Numbered from the stretch's first letter, positions 7,450 to 17,270 are shown. The stretch: 64,000 nt of DNA from Candidatus Marispirochaeta associata (GCA_001749745.1 JWTM01000532.1:310001-374000); one strand, 5' to 3'. A program made the numbers and translations. Notes: generated from the letters alone by a model not told the origin.

Positions 7450-8181
7450 TTAAGAGAGCTGGGAGGCGAGAGCCCGTTCCGCCGCGGCGGCGAAATAGTG
7501 TGTAAGGAGTGCCTCATCCTCACTTCCCAAGCCTTCCATAGCAAAGATCATGCTCTTATTGTTCCTCAGTAAACGGCAGGCAAAGGTGAGGATCTTGTCG
7601 TCTACCTGGAGGGAACAGTTTTCGAGCAGGGTGTTTTCCGGGATGCCGGCGGTCTTGTCCAAGGCGTCAGGATAGAAGCGGATACTTTCAACAGTAATAT
7701 CGAGAACGGTGCCGGTTAGAATGGTAAAACTTTCGGGATGGGGGAACATAAAGGCCAGGGTATCGTAGTCGCGGGGAGTATAGCGACGGCTGCGTCGCTG
7801 GTCATCCAAGGCGACATAGCGCTGTATAATCTCCTCCAAGGAGCTTTGGACCAGCTGCTCCTCCTGGGGATATGGAACGAGTCCGTTGACTCCGAGGAGT
7901 TGCGCCTTAGCCGCCTCATCCTCGGTAAAGAGGTCGCCCGTCAAGAGTACGGCGATACCATTCTCGAGATTATTCAGACTGCGGTAGAAGCGCATAAAAG
8001 GCTTCCAGTGGCGGGGAAAATCCTGGGTATAGAAAATGACTATGTCCGGGCGAATCTCTTCAAGATTATCCATTGCTTTGATGGGATTTCGGTAATGGAT
8101 AACCGATGCGCCCCGGGAGATAAACTGTGCGTTGACAATCTCTTTCAGGCGCTCTTCCCGCGCCACAATAAGTACAATCAT
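7450..8181 (-). CDS. Receiver-like / PilZ two-domain protein
   Basis: The first 120 residues have a response-regulator fold pattern: a VLIVAR strand, then IRPDIVIFYT, then an AVLLTG strand. The usual acidic pocket is poor, so it may be a pseudo-receiver. The second half (about 130-240) has a PilZ-like start, QRRSRRY at about 133-139, followed by a TGTVLDIT strand. PilZ domains bind cyclic di-GMP. The window also encodes a GGDEF enzyme and an HD-GYP enzyme, so a c-di-GMP effector role is plausible. The ATG overlaps the stop of the upstream secreted-protein gene (ATGA-type, 4 bp), indicating coupling. Confidence 0.65.
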   Translation of the reverse strand: MIVLIVAREERLKEIVNAQFISRGASVIHYRNPIKAMDNLEEIRPDIVIFYTQDFPRHWKPFMRFYRSLNNLENGIAVLLTGDLFTEDEAAKAQLLGVNGLVPYPQEEQLVQSSLEEIIQRYVALDDQRRSRRYTPRDYDTLAFMFPHPESFTILTGTVLDITVESIRFYPDALDKTAGIPENTLLENCSLQVDDKILTFACRLLRNNKSMIFAMEGLGSEDEALLTHYFAAAAERALASQLS

Positions 8182-9122
8182 TCGGTGCCCAAATTCCTCA
8201 CATCGTAGGCGGTAATCATCCAGATCCCGTCCCGTCGGTCGAGATAATAGGTAAACTGTTTTACTTCGACGAAGTCGATATTGTCAAACCGTTCCACTAC
8301 CTCCACCGTACCGTTCAGCGGCGTATAGCGGGTCTCGAGGATCTCGTAACTCTCTGGGATCTGAACGATCTCGTCCCTGGTTTCCCGGGCCATCAGATCT
8401 TCCCGATACTCGCCTAACATTCGTATACGCTCCGATTCAGATGAGCGGGTATATCGGTTTCTGGCCTGGGGGTTGGTCAGATAGAGGGATTCCAGGTCGA
8501 GGTAGAGAAAAAATTTATTCCATTCCCCTTTTTGCCGGGCTTGGATGAAATATTCCACCACCTCGTCCGGGGGAAGTGGATTCTGTCTGAGTATCTCACC
8601 GGTCATTTGATCGATCTCGGCGGAGAGCCCCATAGTGCCCGCCGACGGACGAACGGTAAAGGAGACGGCATTGGAACGCAACTGCATAGCTCCGGAACGC
8701 AGGTCGGGATGATAGACCGCTCGAGCGACATAGGCGCCCGCTTCGTCTACCGCCATGAAATCCTTGAGATTGGCTACGAAGGAGTAGCGTTCACCCGGTT
8801 CGAGGTCCACATCCCGGTAAAAGACCTGTTGATTCCTTTCTATGGCCGTGATAAATTGCTCTGAGCGCCGGATTGGCTCATTCGTCAGGGTAGACACCTC
8901 GAATGAGAGGTTGAACAGCCGATTCTGGGCTGCCTTGAAACGATAGGTTTCGCCGGTATTGTTAGTTATTTCTATCAGCACCCGAATCTCCGTCTCGGGG
9001 TAGTAGATGCGTTTATCGTAGAGACGCATACTCAGATCGACTCCTCCGTTATCGAGTCCCAACAGGGGGAGTGAACTACATACCGCGAGCACGCCTAGTA
9101 TGAAAGCTTTGTTTATCTTCAT
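8178..9122 (-). CDS. Secreted hypothetical protein
   Basis: 314 residues with a signal peptide (about 1-22) and no later TM segment. The first half looks like an Ig/beta-sandwich fold (ITNNTGETYRF, then DVDLEPGERY). The second half is helical and Arg/Glu-rich before a beta-rich end. I recognise no named family. It is first in a minus-strand run with the receiver/PilZ gene. Its start lies only 38 bp from the divergently transcribed mfd, so both promoters must overlap or lie inside the genes. Confidence 0.7.
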   Translation of the reverse strand: MKINKAFILGVLAVCSSLPLLGLDNGGVDLSMRLYDKRIYYPETEIRVLIEITNNTGETYRFKAAQNRLFNLSFEVSTLTNEPIRRSEQFITAIERNQQVFYRDVDLEPGERYSFVANLKDFMAVDEAGAYVARAVYHPDLRSGAMQLRSNAVSFTVRPSAGTMGLSAEIDQMTGEILRQNPLPPDEVVEYFIQARQKGEWNKFFLYLDLESLYLTNPQARNRYTRSSESERIRMLGEYREDLMARETRDEIVQIPESYEILETRYTPLNGTVEVVERFDNIDFVEVKQFTYYLDRRDGIWMITAYDVRNLGTE

Positions 9123-9160
9123 TGCTATAGCACCACACTATTCATTGTCGGAATATTAGC

Positions 9161-12100
9161 ATGGTAACATTATTCCTGGAAAGCATTCTAAAAAAACTTA
9201 AGACATATCGTCCCTATACGGATTTTATGGGCCGTTGCGCCAAGGACGAGTACCCCGTCTCCCTCTACGGGCCCAAGGGATCTTTTCTATCGCTGATCAT
9301 CGCCGCCCTCCAACGGCAGCGGCAGCGAACGATCCTGGCGGTACTCCCGTCGGAGAAGGAGGTGGAGGCCCTGGTCAAGGATTGTTCGGCCTTCGGCATC
9401 GATGCCGTCTCCTTTCCCTGGTGGCAGGCCGCACCCTACAGCGAGCAGCCTAATCATACCAATGTCAGTGCGATGCGCATGTCGGTCTTAGCCAAGTTGA
9501 TGAACGGCGAGCATCTCATCGTTTGCACCTCGGTTCGAGCCTTAATGGGGGTGCTGCCGCCGCGGGATCACTTGGAAAATAACCTCATCCGCCTGAAACG
9601 TCGGGGCAGCTTCGATCCACAGGCCATCGAGGCCCGTCTTGAAGCGTGGGGATACCTGCGGGTTCCCCGGGTTTCCTCGCCGGGGGAATTCGCGCTACGA
9701 GGCGAGGTCCTGGATGTAGGGATCCCCGGGGAGACGGAGGCCGTCCGCATAGTATTCGATTTCGACGAAATTGAGGAGATCAAACGCTTCGATCCCATTT
9801 CCCAATCTTCCCTGGAGAAGCTGGAGGCGGTAACCCTCTTTCCGGCCTCTGAGTTTATCTGGACCGACGAGGGGATAGAGCGGATCGTCGAGTTTCTCGA
9901 GGGTCAGCGTTATCCGGGAAGCGGCGACGGCGAGGTGGCCGAACGGCTGGTAGAGACTCGAAGCACCCGTTTCGAGGAGATCTACTATCCCCTGGCCTTC
10001 GATAGGCCCGGCAGTCTCCTGGATTACCTCGACCAAACGGCCCTGACGATCTTTTTCTCGGATAAACGCCTTATCAATGCCGCCGAGGGCATCATCAAGG
10101 AGTTCGAAGAGCTCTATCGCCGCAGCGTCAGGGAGAAGAAACACTCCTTTCCGGCTCCCGAGAAGATATTGTCCGGCTATGAAGAGCTCTTCCAGCGCAA
10201 TAGCCGCCGGATCGTCCTCAAGTCCCTGAAGGAGGATGCAGAAAGCGAGCGCCCGATTGAGATCGTTTGTCAGGATCCCCGCTCATTTTTCGGGAATATA
10301 ACCTTCCTAAAGGAGGAGTTGGAGCAGTACCGCGCATCGGGCTATGAGGTGGTTATCTTTGCGGAGACGGATATCCAGGCGGAACGGATCGAACAGCTCT
10401 TAAAGGAGTACCCTGTAACCGTGCATGCGGCTCCGTTGAGCCAGGGCTTTGTGCTGCCGGATCTGAAGATCCTTGTTATTCAGGAGAATGAGATCTTCGG
10501 GCGCCGCAAGCGGGTGGCTGCATCGGTAAAAAAGACTCGCAGCCAAGCCATCGACACCTTCGTAGAGTTATCGCCCGGTGACTATGTCGTCCACGTCAAC
10601 TACGGGATCGGCCGCTTCAAAGGGATCGAACGGATCAAGGCCGCCGGTACCGAGCGGGATTATATTCAGCTCGAATATGCCGGGGACGAGACAGTATTTA
10701 TTCCTATTGAACAGGTCAATCTTGTCCAACGCTATATCGGCTCCCAGGGAAAGGCCCCGGCTCTCGACACCATGGGCGGAAAGTCATGGGAGAAGCGCAA
10801 AAGCCGCGTCCGGAAGTCCGTAGAGGATCTGGCGGATATGCTGATCGATCTCTACGCCAAGCGACAGAATGCAAAGGGTTACTCATTCGGGAAGGATACC
10901 GACTGGCAGATCCAGTTCGAAGCGGCCTTCCCCTACGAGGAGACCCAGGATCAGCTGAGTTGCATCGATGACGTTAAACGGGATATGGAGCTGACCAGGC
11001 CCATGGATCGGCTTATTTGCGGCGATGTCGGCTACGGTAAGACCGAGATCGCCATGCGGGCCGCCTTCAAGGCCGTAATGGCCGGCAAACAGGTGGCGGT
11101 ATTGGCTCCGACCACCATCCTGGCTGAGCAGCACTACGAGAATTTCGTCGATCGCTTCGAACATTTTCCGGTGAGCATCAAAATGGTCTCCCGCTTCGTC
11201 TCTAAGAAGGAGCAGAATAGTGCCCTCGACGGCATCTTCTCCGGGGAGGTGGATATCATGATCGGCACCCACCGGATCCTGCAGAAGGATGTGCGCTTCA
11301 AGAACCTGGGACTGATCATTGTGGATGAGGAGCAGCGTTTCGGGGTCAAGGATAAGGAACGGCTGAAGCAGATGAAGCATACCGTCGATGCCCTGGCACT
11401 TTCGGCCACACCTATTCCACGAACCTTGCATATGAGCCTGCTCAAGATCAGGGATATGTCGCTCCTGAAAACGCCTCCCCACAACCGGCAGTCGGTAGAC
11501 ACCTATATCCGTGAATTCGACGAAGAGCTGGTCGCAGAGGCTATTCGCAAAGAGATTGAACGGGGCGGGCAGGTCTTTTATCTGCACAACCGGGTGGAAA
11601 CCCTACAGGAGGTACGGCTCTTCCTGGAAAGAATTGTTCCGGAGGCGATGATCGAGAGCGCCCATGGACAGATGAGTTCCCACGAGCTGGAAGAGGTGAT
11701 GCACCGCTTTGTACACGGGGCGTTTCAGGTGCTCGTGGCTACCACCATAATCGAGAACGGGATCGATATCCCCAACGTCAATACCATTATCATTGACCGG
11801 GCCGATGTCTACGGCATATCCCAGCTCTACCAGCTGAGAGGGCGGGTCGGCCGCTCGGAGCGCAAGGCCTATGCCCACCTCCTTTATCCCGCGGATACCG
11901 CCTTGAGCGAAATCGCGATGAAGCGGCTCCAGATCCTGTCGGATTACGCCGATTTGGGGGCGGGATTCAAGATAGCCATGAAGGATATGGAGGTCAGAGG
12001 GGCCGGGAACCTCCTCGGCAGGCAGCAATCGGGCGAGATCGTCTCGGTCGGATTCGATATGTACCTGAGACTCCTGGACGAGGCCGTCCGCGAGAAGAGC

Positions 12101-12562
12101 GCCAAGGAGGATGACGGCAGGGAGGAGATCTTCCTGGAGCTCGATTATTCAGGTTATATCCCGGACAGTTATATCAGCGAACCCGTGGAGAAGATGGAGG
12201 TTTACAAGAAGATTGCCGCCATCGATTCCGACGAGGAGCTCGAGCGGGTCACCGGTGAGCTCCTCGACCGCTTCGGTCCGATGCCGGAGGAGGCGTCGAG
12301 TCTACTCTCCCTGGCAGAGGTACGCATTGTCTGCCGTAAACTGCGGGTCAGCGCCTTACGAGAACGGCGTGGTAAGGTCCAGATCGAGTTCGGCAAGGTA
12401 TCCCTGATCTCGGTGGATAAGGTGTTGCATCTCATGCAGACCTCCGGCGGCAAGGTCAAACCGGATCCCAAGAACCCCAATATTCTGCTGATGGAGACCG
12501 GATCTATCGGCCTGAAGGAAAAATCTGAATTCATTCGAGAAAGACTCTCGGCGCTTCTCTAA
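9161..12562 (+). CDS. mfd: Transcription-repair coupling factor
   Basis: 1133 residues, normal length for Mfd. It displaces stalled RNA polymerase and recruits UvrA. A UvrB-homology region occupies the first 350 residues. An RNAP-interacting CarD-like domain follows near 465-560 (PGDYVVHVNYGIGRF). The superfamily 2 translocase has Walker A GDVGYGKTE (about 621-629), DEEQ box (about 722), SATPIPRTL and the motif QLRGRVGRS. The C-terminal TRCF domain is complete. It is transcribed divergently from the secreted-protein gene and followed within 40 bp by ptsP. Confidence 0.98.
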   Translation: MVTLFLESILKKLKTYRPYTDFMGRCAKDEYPVSLYGPKGSFLSLIIAALQRQRQRTILAVLPSEKEVEALVKDCSAFGIDAVSFPWWQAAPYSEQPNHTNVSAMRMSVLAKLMNGEHLIVCTSVRALMGVLPPRDHLENNLIRLKRRGSFDPQAIEARLEAWGYLRVPRVSSPGEFALRGEVLDVGIPGETEAVRIVFDFDEIEEIKRFDPISQSSLEKLEAVTLFPASEFIWTDEGIERIVEFLEGQRYPGSGDGEVAERLVETRSTRFEEIYYPLAFDRPGSLLDYLDQTALTIFFSDKRLINAAEGIIKEFEELYRRSVREKKHSFPAPEKILSGYEELFQRNSRRIVLKSLKEDAESERPIEIVCQDPRSFFGNITFLKEELEQYRASGYEVVIFAETDIQAERIEQLLKEYPVTVHAAPLSQGFVLPDLKILVIQENEIFGRRKRVAASVKKTRSQAIDTFVELSPGDYVVHVNYGIGRFKGIERIKAAGTERDYIQLEYAGDETVFIPIEQVNLVQRYIGSQGKAPALDTMGGKSWEKRKSRVRKSVEDLADMLIDLYAKRQNAKGYSFGKDTDWQIQFEAAFPYEETQDQLSCIDDVKRDMELTRPMDRLICGDVGYGKTEIAMRAAFKAVMAGKQVAVLAPTTILAEQHYENFVDRFEHFPVSIKMVSRFVSKKEQNSALDGIFSGEVDIMIGTHRILQKDVRFKNLGLIIVDEEQRFGVKDKERLKQMKHTVDALALSATPIPRTLHMSLLKIRDMSLLKTPPHNRQSVDTYIREFDEELVAEAIRKEIERGGQVFYLHNRVETLQEVRLFLERIVPEAMIESAHGQMSSHELEEVMHRFVHGAFQVLVATTIIENGIDIPNVNTIIIDRADVYGISQLYQLRGRVGRSERKAYAHLLYPADTALSEIAMKRLQILSDYADLGAGFKIAMKDMEVRGAGNLLGRQQSGEIVSVGFDMYLRLLDEAVREKSAKEDDGREEIFLELDYSGYIPDSYISEPVEKMEVYKKIAAIDSDEELERVTGELLDRFGPMPEEASSLLSLAEVRIVCRKLRVSALRERRGKVQIEFGKVSLISVDKVLHLMQTSGGKVKPDPKNPNILLMETGSIGLKEKSEFIRERLSALL

Positions 12563-12599
12563 AGCCGGTGTACAATAGTGGGTGACTGAGGAAACCGAC

Positions 12600-14852
12600 A
12601 TGAAAAAACCAGCCATCGATCTTGTCTATAGTGTCGCCGAAATCATCTCCCTTTTTGAGCAGACCCGTTCGATTGAGAGCTTTCTCAAACAGACGGTAAC
12701 CCTCATTGCGGAGCATATGGTTACCGACCTCTGCTCGATCTATCTGATCGATCAGGAGAGCGGCAACCTGGTGCTGCGGGCCTCTACCGGGCTCAAACCC
12801 GAGGCGGTGGGGAAACTAAGCCTCGCGCCGGGAGAGGGCATTACCGGCAAGGCTCTGAAGGAGCTGCGCCCCATAATCGCCCCCAAGGCCGCGGAGTACC
12901 CCGGATTCAAGCCGATTCCGAATATCGACGAGGAGCCCTACGAATCCTTTTTAGCGGTACCCATCCTTCATGGTCTGCGTCGGATAGGAGTGATCGTCTG
13001 TCAGCACGGCAAGGCTGCCTATTTCAATCAACGCGATTCCCGGGCGCTAACCGCCATCGCAGCACAGCTGGCGGCCATGATCGAGAACGCCATGTTGCTC
13101 ATGGAGCTCCATCAGGAACAGAAGATCCAGGGGCCCGGGGACAGCAGCCTGCCGGGGGTGCTCAAAGGACATAACGCCACCAAGGGAATCGGACTCGGCG
13201 CCAGCTATGCGCTTACTCGCAGCAGTACCGGGGCGTATCTGAAAGTGGAACGGGACGTTCCCTATGCTACGGGTCGGGAATCCTTCCTCAATGCGCTGGA
13301 GGAGACGAAGCAACAGATTCAGGAGCTGCAACAGGAGCTCAAGAAGAACTTCCTCGACGTAGGATCCCTCATCTTCCATGCCCATCTCCTCATGCTCACC
13401 GATTCAGCCTTCTCCGGAGAGATGCTGACCCTCATCGAGAGCGGAAAAGAGGCGGCTGAAGCGGTTGTAGAGGTGGTTAACCGCTATATCTCGATCTTTT
13501 CACAGACCGACTCTATTGCCGTGCGGGAGAAAGCCCAGGATCTGAAGGACTTGGGGCACCGACTGCTGCAGAATCTGCGGGTTGAAAAGGATACCCGCGG
13601 GGATTACCAGGACTCTATAATTCTGACGGAAGAGCTCTTTCCGTCTGAGTTGATCAAACTCGCCGCCCAGGGAGCGGCGGGAATTATTGTCCATAAGGCC
13701 TGCATCACCTCCCATCTTCAAATTCTGGCCCAATCGATCAAGATCCCGATGATATCCGTGGACGATAAGCGGCTCTTCTCGGTCGAGGACGGTACCAGGC
13801 TCATTCTCGACGGCTATCAGGGGAATGTCTTCATCAATCCTGAACAGGAGACCTTGGATGAGTTTATCCGTATCTCCCAAGAACATGCCCGCTTACCCCA
13901 AATTCAGCCGGTACGCACCAGCTACACCCTTACCGACGGCAGCGAACTCCGTATTCTAGCCAATATCAGCCTGCTTGGCGATCTAAGACTAGCCAAGGCT
14001 TACGGAGCTCAAGGGATTGGTCTCTACCGCAGCGAGTTCCCCTTTATCATTCGCAATGATTTCCCTTCTGAGGAGGAGCAGTATCTTATCTATCGCCGGC
14101 TCTTCGAGGAGTTCGACGGATCACCGATCTATATGCGGATTCTGGATATCGGCGGAGACAAGCAGTTGGAGTTTATCGACGAGACGGAGGAACCGAACCC
14201 CTTCCTGGGCCTGAGGGCGATCCGCTTTAGCCTGAAGAATAGAGATATTCTCGACACCCAGCTCCGGGCAATGCTGCGGGCCGGCGTCGGCGGGGATCTG
14301 CGAATCATGATTCCCTTTCTGACCAGCCTCGATGAGCTTCGCACTATTAAAGCGGCCTTAAAGGAACAGCTGGAGGAGCTTGCCCAGGATGAGATCCCCC
14401 ATAATCCCCAACCGTCCCTGGGAATCATGGTTGAGCTACCGGCCACCGGCTACATTCTGGAGGAGTTAGCCGGAGAGTGTGATTTTATGAGCATCGGCAC
14501 CAACGATCTGGTGCAGTATCTCTTGGGGGTCGACCGAACCAACCCGCGGGTGGCCGATCATTACGATCCTTATCATCCTGCAGTGCTGCGCTTTATTGCA
14601 AATGTGGCTGATACCTGCGCCCGCCACAACCTCCCGCTCTCTATCTGCGGCGATGTAGCCGCCGAGGAGACGATGTTCCGTTTTGCCGTGGGCGTCGGCA
14701 TCCGTGATTTCAGTGTAGCACCGCCGGCGGCGTCGTCCCTGGAGAAGTGGATGGAATACTGTTATGACCATGAAGCGCAAAAGGCCTTTGCAGCAGAAAT
14801 TCTCAAACTAAGTACAGGCGAGGAGATCCGCACAAAGGGGCGGCGCCCCTAA
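12600..14852 (+). CDS. ptsP: PEP-protein phosphotransferase with N-terminal GAF domain (PtsP / EI-Ntr)
   Basis: The GAF domain covers about 10-165 and the PEP-utilising enzyme I core follows. The phospho-accepting His lies in ITSHLQILA. The PEP-binding barrel carries GIGLYRSEFPF, and the C-terminal Cys lies in SICGDVA. This is the nitrogen-type PTS enzyme I, which phosphorylates an NPr/HPr protein from PEP under GAF-sensed control. I chose ATG 12600 because GAGG lies 8 bp upstream. A GTG at 12582 would add six residues. No HPr or EIIA gene is nearby. Confidence 0.93.
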   Translation: MKKPAIDLVYSVAEIISLFEQTRSIESFLKQTVTLIAEHMVTDLCSIYLIDQESGNLVLRASTGLKPEAVGKLSLAPGEGITGKALKELRPIIAPKAAEYPGFKPIPNIDEEPYESFLAVPILHGLRRIGVIVCQHGKAAYFNQRDSRALTAIAAQLAAMIENAMLLMELHQEQKIQGPGDSSLPGVLKGHNATKGIGLGASYALTRSSTGAYLKVERDVPYATGRESFLNALEETKQQIQELQQELKKNFLDVGSLIFHAHLLMLTDSAFSGEMLTLIESGKEAAEAVVEVVNRYISIFSQTDSIAVREKAQDLKDLGHRLLQNLRVEKDTRGDYQDSIILTEELFPSELIKLAAQGAAGIIVHKACITSHLQILAQSIKIPMISVDDKRLFSVEDGTRLILDGYQGNVFINPEQETLDEFIRISQEHARLPQIQPVRTSYTLTDGSELRILANISLLGDLRLAKAYGAQGIGLYRSEFPFIIRNDFPSEEEQYLIYRRLFEEFDGSPIYMRILDIGGDKQLEFIDETEEPNPFLGLRAIRFSLKNRDILDTQLRAMLRAGVGGDLRIMIPFLTSLDELRTIKAALKEQLEELAQDEIPHNPQPSLGIMVELPATGYILEELAGECDFMSIGTNDLVQYLLGVDRTNPRVADHYDPYHPAVLRFIANVADTCARHNLPLSICGDVAAEETMFRFAVGVGIRDFSVAPPAASSLEKWMEYCYDHEAQKAFAAEILKLSTGEEIRTKGRRP

Positions 14853-14878
14853 GCATCCCACAGAGGAGAATACGAACG

Positions 14879-15562
14879 ATGAGTCAGCCAGAATCCCGGC
14901 GGGAGATCCGTAGCTACGTGCTGCGGGCCACCAGGATGAGTAAGCTTCAACGCAGATCCTATGCGGAACTACTTCCAAAGTATGGGATCCCTTTTCAGGA
15001 GAGAGAACTGGATCTCTCATCCCTCTTCCCCGGTACCGAAAAGTCTATTGTGGAGGTCGGTTTCGGCATGGGCGAAGTCACGGTGCAGCTGGCCGAACAG
15101 AACCCAAGCACCGCCTATCTCGGCATAGAGGTTCATAAACCGGGGGTGGGCAAGGTTATGAGCGAGATAGATCTCCGCGGCCTGGATAACCTCCGCGTGG
15201 TAAACCACGATGCGGTCGAGGTTTTCCGCTCCATGATTCCCGATGCCAGCCTGGACGGGATTCATCTCTTTTTCCCCGATCCTTGGCCCAAGAAAAAGCA
15301 TCACAAGCGCCGGTTGCTGAAAGCGGACTTCCTCAGGATTATCATCCCCGCTCTCAAGCCGGGCGGTTATCTCTACATCTGCACCGACTGGGAGGAGTAT
15401 GCCGAGGAGATCTTAGCGGCCTGCACTGCCCAAGAGGGGATCCGCAATGCCTATCAGGGCTTTGCCGAAGCTCAAGCGTGGCGGCCGAGGACGAAATTCG
15501 AGGAGAAGGGACTGGCAAAGGAACATCTGATTCGGGAGATACTCTTTCTCAAGGATACTTGA
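14879..15562 (+). CDS. trmB: tRNA (guanine-N7-)-methyltransferase
   Basis: 227 residues. It methylates G46 in the variable loop of tRNAs using SAM. The Rossmann SAM motif VEVGFGMGE lies near residues 59-67, followed by GIEVHKPGVGK. The family signature FPDPWPKKKHHKRR (about 131-144) and a CTDWEEY strand are also present. A GAGGAG box lies about 11 bp before the ATG. It lies 26 bp after ptsP, same strand. Confidence 0.97.
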   Translation: MSQPESRREIRSYVLRATRMSKLQRRSYAELLPKYGIPFQERELDLSSLFPGTEKSIVEVGFGMGEVTVQLAEQNPSTAYLGIEVHKPGVGKVMSEIDLRGLDNLRVVNHDAVEVFRSMIPDASLDGIHLFFPDPWPKKKHHKRRLLKADFLRIIIPALKPGGYLYICTDWEEYAEEILAACTAQEGIRNAYQGFAEAQAWRPRTKFEEKGLAKEHLIREILFLKDT

Positions 15563-15604
15563 TCAAATTCTATATTTATACGATCATTGTGTATCTTTAT
15601 ACAA
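15559..15604 (+). promoter_or_regulatory. Candidate promoter and dyad upstream of citrate synthase
   Basis: TTGATC (15559-15564), 17-bp spacer, GATCAT (15582-15587), then an imperfect dyad TTGTGTATCTTTATACAA (15587-15604), 20 bp before the gene. The -10 is poor. The dyad overlaps the start-site region and could be an operator. Confidence 0.4.
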
Positions 15605-15624
15605 TCGACACGGCAGGAGGCTCT

Positions 15625-16977
15625 ATGGATCGGGATTGGTTAGAAAGGTACGCGCAGCATGCTCAAGCAAATACGAAGATTCCGATAGAGTTTTATGAGA
15701 AGTTCAACGTCAAGCGCGGTCTCCGAAATAACGACGGGACGGGAGTCCTGGTCGGCCTGACTGAGATCGGAGATGTGCACGGATACATCATCGACGAGGT
15801 CGACAAGGTGCCGGTCGAAGGTCGTTTGCGCTACCGGGGAATTGATCTCTTTGACCTGGTGCGCGGATTTCAGCAGGAGAAGCGTTTCGGTTTCGAGGAG
15901 ACGGTCTATCTGCTGCTTTTCGGGACCTTGCCCACCGGCCGGGAACTCGAGGCCTTCGGAAAACTGATCGGGGAAGCTCGTCTCTTACCGGAGAACTTCA
16001 CCGAGGATACGATCCTGACCACCCCTAGTCAGGATATCATGAACAAGATGGCCAGGAGTGTGCTCGTCTCATACAGTTATGATCAGCAGGCCGAGGATTA
16101 CTCCATCCCCAATATCCTGCGCCAATGCATCTACCTGATCGCCCAGTTGCCGGTTTTTGCAGCCTACGGATATCAAGCGCGAAGGCACTATTTTCATAAC
16201 GAGAGTCTGTATATCCATAATCCTTCGGCCGAACTCTCTACGGCTGAGAACTTCCTGCAGATGATCCGCCCGGATCAGTCCTACACCCCCCTGGAAGCCG
16301 ATCTATTGGATTTATCCTTGGTCCTGCATGCCGAACACGGAGGCGGTAATAACTCGGCCTTTACGGTACATGTGGTATCCTCTGCAGAGACCGATACCTA
16401 TTCGGCCGTTGCTGCGGCTATCGGCTCCCTGAAGGGGGCCAAGCACGGCGGCGCGAATATCCGCGTCATGGGGATGTTCGAGGACATTAAGGCCAACGTG
16501 AAGGATTGGTCCAGCGAAGCAGAGGTCGGCGCCTACCTGAGGAAAATTCTTCGCAAAGAGGCCTACGACAAGAGCGGACTGATTTATGGGATCGGCCATG
16601 CGGTCTACACCCTCTCTGATCCCCGGGCGAAGCTCTTGAAGGAACGCGCAGAGCTCCTGGCTAAAGAGAAGGGCTTTAACGAGGAGTTCAATCTCTATGC
16701 TCTGGTAGAACGGCTGGCGCCCGGGATCTTCCAAGAGGAGAAGGAATCCGACAAGGTGGTCTCTCCGAACGTCGATTTCTACTCCGGTTTCGTCTACAGC
16801 ATGTTGAACATCCCCTTCGGCCTCTATACGCCGCTCTTTGCTATCTCCAGGATTGCGGGGTGGAGCGCCCACCGGCTGGAGGAGCTCATCAGCGGCGGAC
16901 GAATCATTCGTCCCGCATACAAGAATATCCTTCAAGCGGACAGCTATGTTCCGCTCTCCGATCGCAAGAATCCCTAA
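15625..16977 (+). CDS. gltA: Citrate synthase
   Basis: 450 residues from ATG 15625, which follows AGGAGG with a 4-bp gap. An open frame runs further upstream through trmB but that part is not protein-like. It condenses oxaloacetate and acetyl-CoA. Active-site elements are the His of LHAEHGGGNNSAF, the GIGHAVYTLSDPRA block and the Asp in NVDFYSG. The GGGNNSAF variant and about 30 extra N-terminal residues resemble the clostridial/anaerobe citrate synthase type. A strong terminator follows at once, so it is probably monocistronic. Confidence 0.93.
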   Translation: MDRDWLERYAQHAQANTKIPIEFYEKFNVKRGLRNNDGTGVLVGLTEIGDVHGYIIDEVDKVPVEGRLRYRGIDLFDLVRGFQQEKRFGFEETVYLLLFGTLPTGRELEAFGKLIGEARLLPENFTEDTILTTPSQDIMNKMARSVLVSYSYDQQAEDYSIPNILRQCIYLIAQLPVFAAYGYQARRHYFHNESLYIHNPSAELSTAENFLQMIRPDQSYTPLEADLLDLSLVLHAEHGGGNNSAFTVHVVSSAETDTYSAVAAAIGSLKGAKHGGANIRVMGMFEDIKANVKDWSSEAEVGAYLRKILRKEAYDKSGLIYGIGHAVYTLSDPRAKLLKERAELLAKEKGFNEEFNLYALVERLAPGIFQEEKESDKVVSPNVDFYSGFVYSMLNIPFGLYTPLFAISRIAGWSAHRLEELISGGRIIRPAYKNILQADSYVPLSDRKNP

Positions 16978-16990
16978 TCCACCAGCTGCA

Positions 16991-17026
16991 GGGGCACGTC
17001 GAAGCAGGACTTCGGCGGCCCCTTTT
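16991..17026 (+). terminator. Terminator of citrate synthase
   Basis: GGGGC/GCCCC outer stem with inner CGTCGAAG/CTTCGGCG (one wobble) and loop CAGGA, followed by TTTT. Confidence 0.8.
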
Positions 17027-17058
17027 CGCTCTAAGATAGGCCTATCAGTAACTTTTTC

Positions 17059-17087
17059 TTGACAGCTCGCCAGAGTCGATTTACCAT
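17059..17087 (+). promoter_or_regulatory. Promoter of the UroD-fold methyltransferase gene
   Basis: Perfect TTGACA (17059-17064), 17-bp spacer, TACCAT (17082-17087). The next gene starts 183 bp later, leaving an unusually long leader of about 175 nt. Confidence 0.65.
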
Positions 17088-17201
17088 ACAGGCAGAATAC
17101 GTAGTCATTTCTATGTATAAGCTATACATCCATAGAACAGCCGAAAAGCGAAATTCAGACGAAGAAAAAGTGTCGATAGATCAATGTATTAATTGAGAAG
17201 C

Positions 17202-17235
17202 TGGCAGATGATTGCCATTAGTGCATACGTATGCA
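17202..17235 (+). promoter_or_regulatory. Two palindromes in the leader of the UroD-fold gene
   Basis: TGGCA/TGCCA with a 6-nt loop (17202-17217) is followed by a perfect 14-bp palindrome TGCATACGTATGCA (17222-17235), ending 35 bp before the ATG. Another imperfect hairpin (CTATGTATA/TATACAT..ATAG) lies near 17115-17140. They may be RNA structure or a repressor site. No known riboswitch class is recognisable. Confidence 0.45.
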
Positions 17236-17270
17236 GCTGCGAAGACTTAAATTTTTGGGAGTAAGACTGT

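Noticed and set aside
15283-15624. An upstream extension of the citrate synthase frame
   Set aside because: It runs through trmB in another frame. The AGGAGG site and family N-terminus place the start at 15625.
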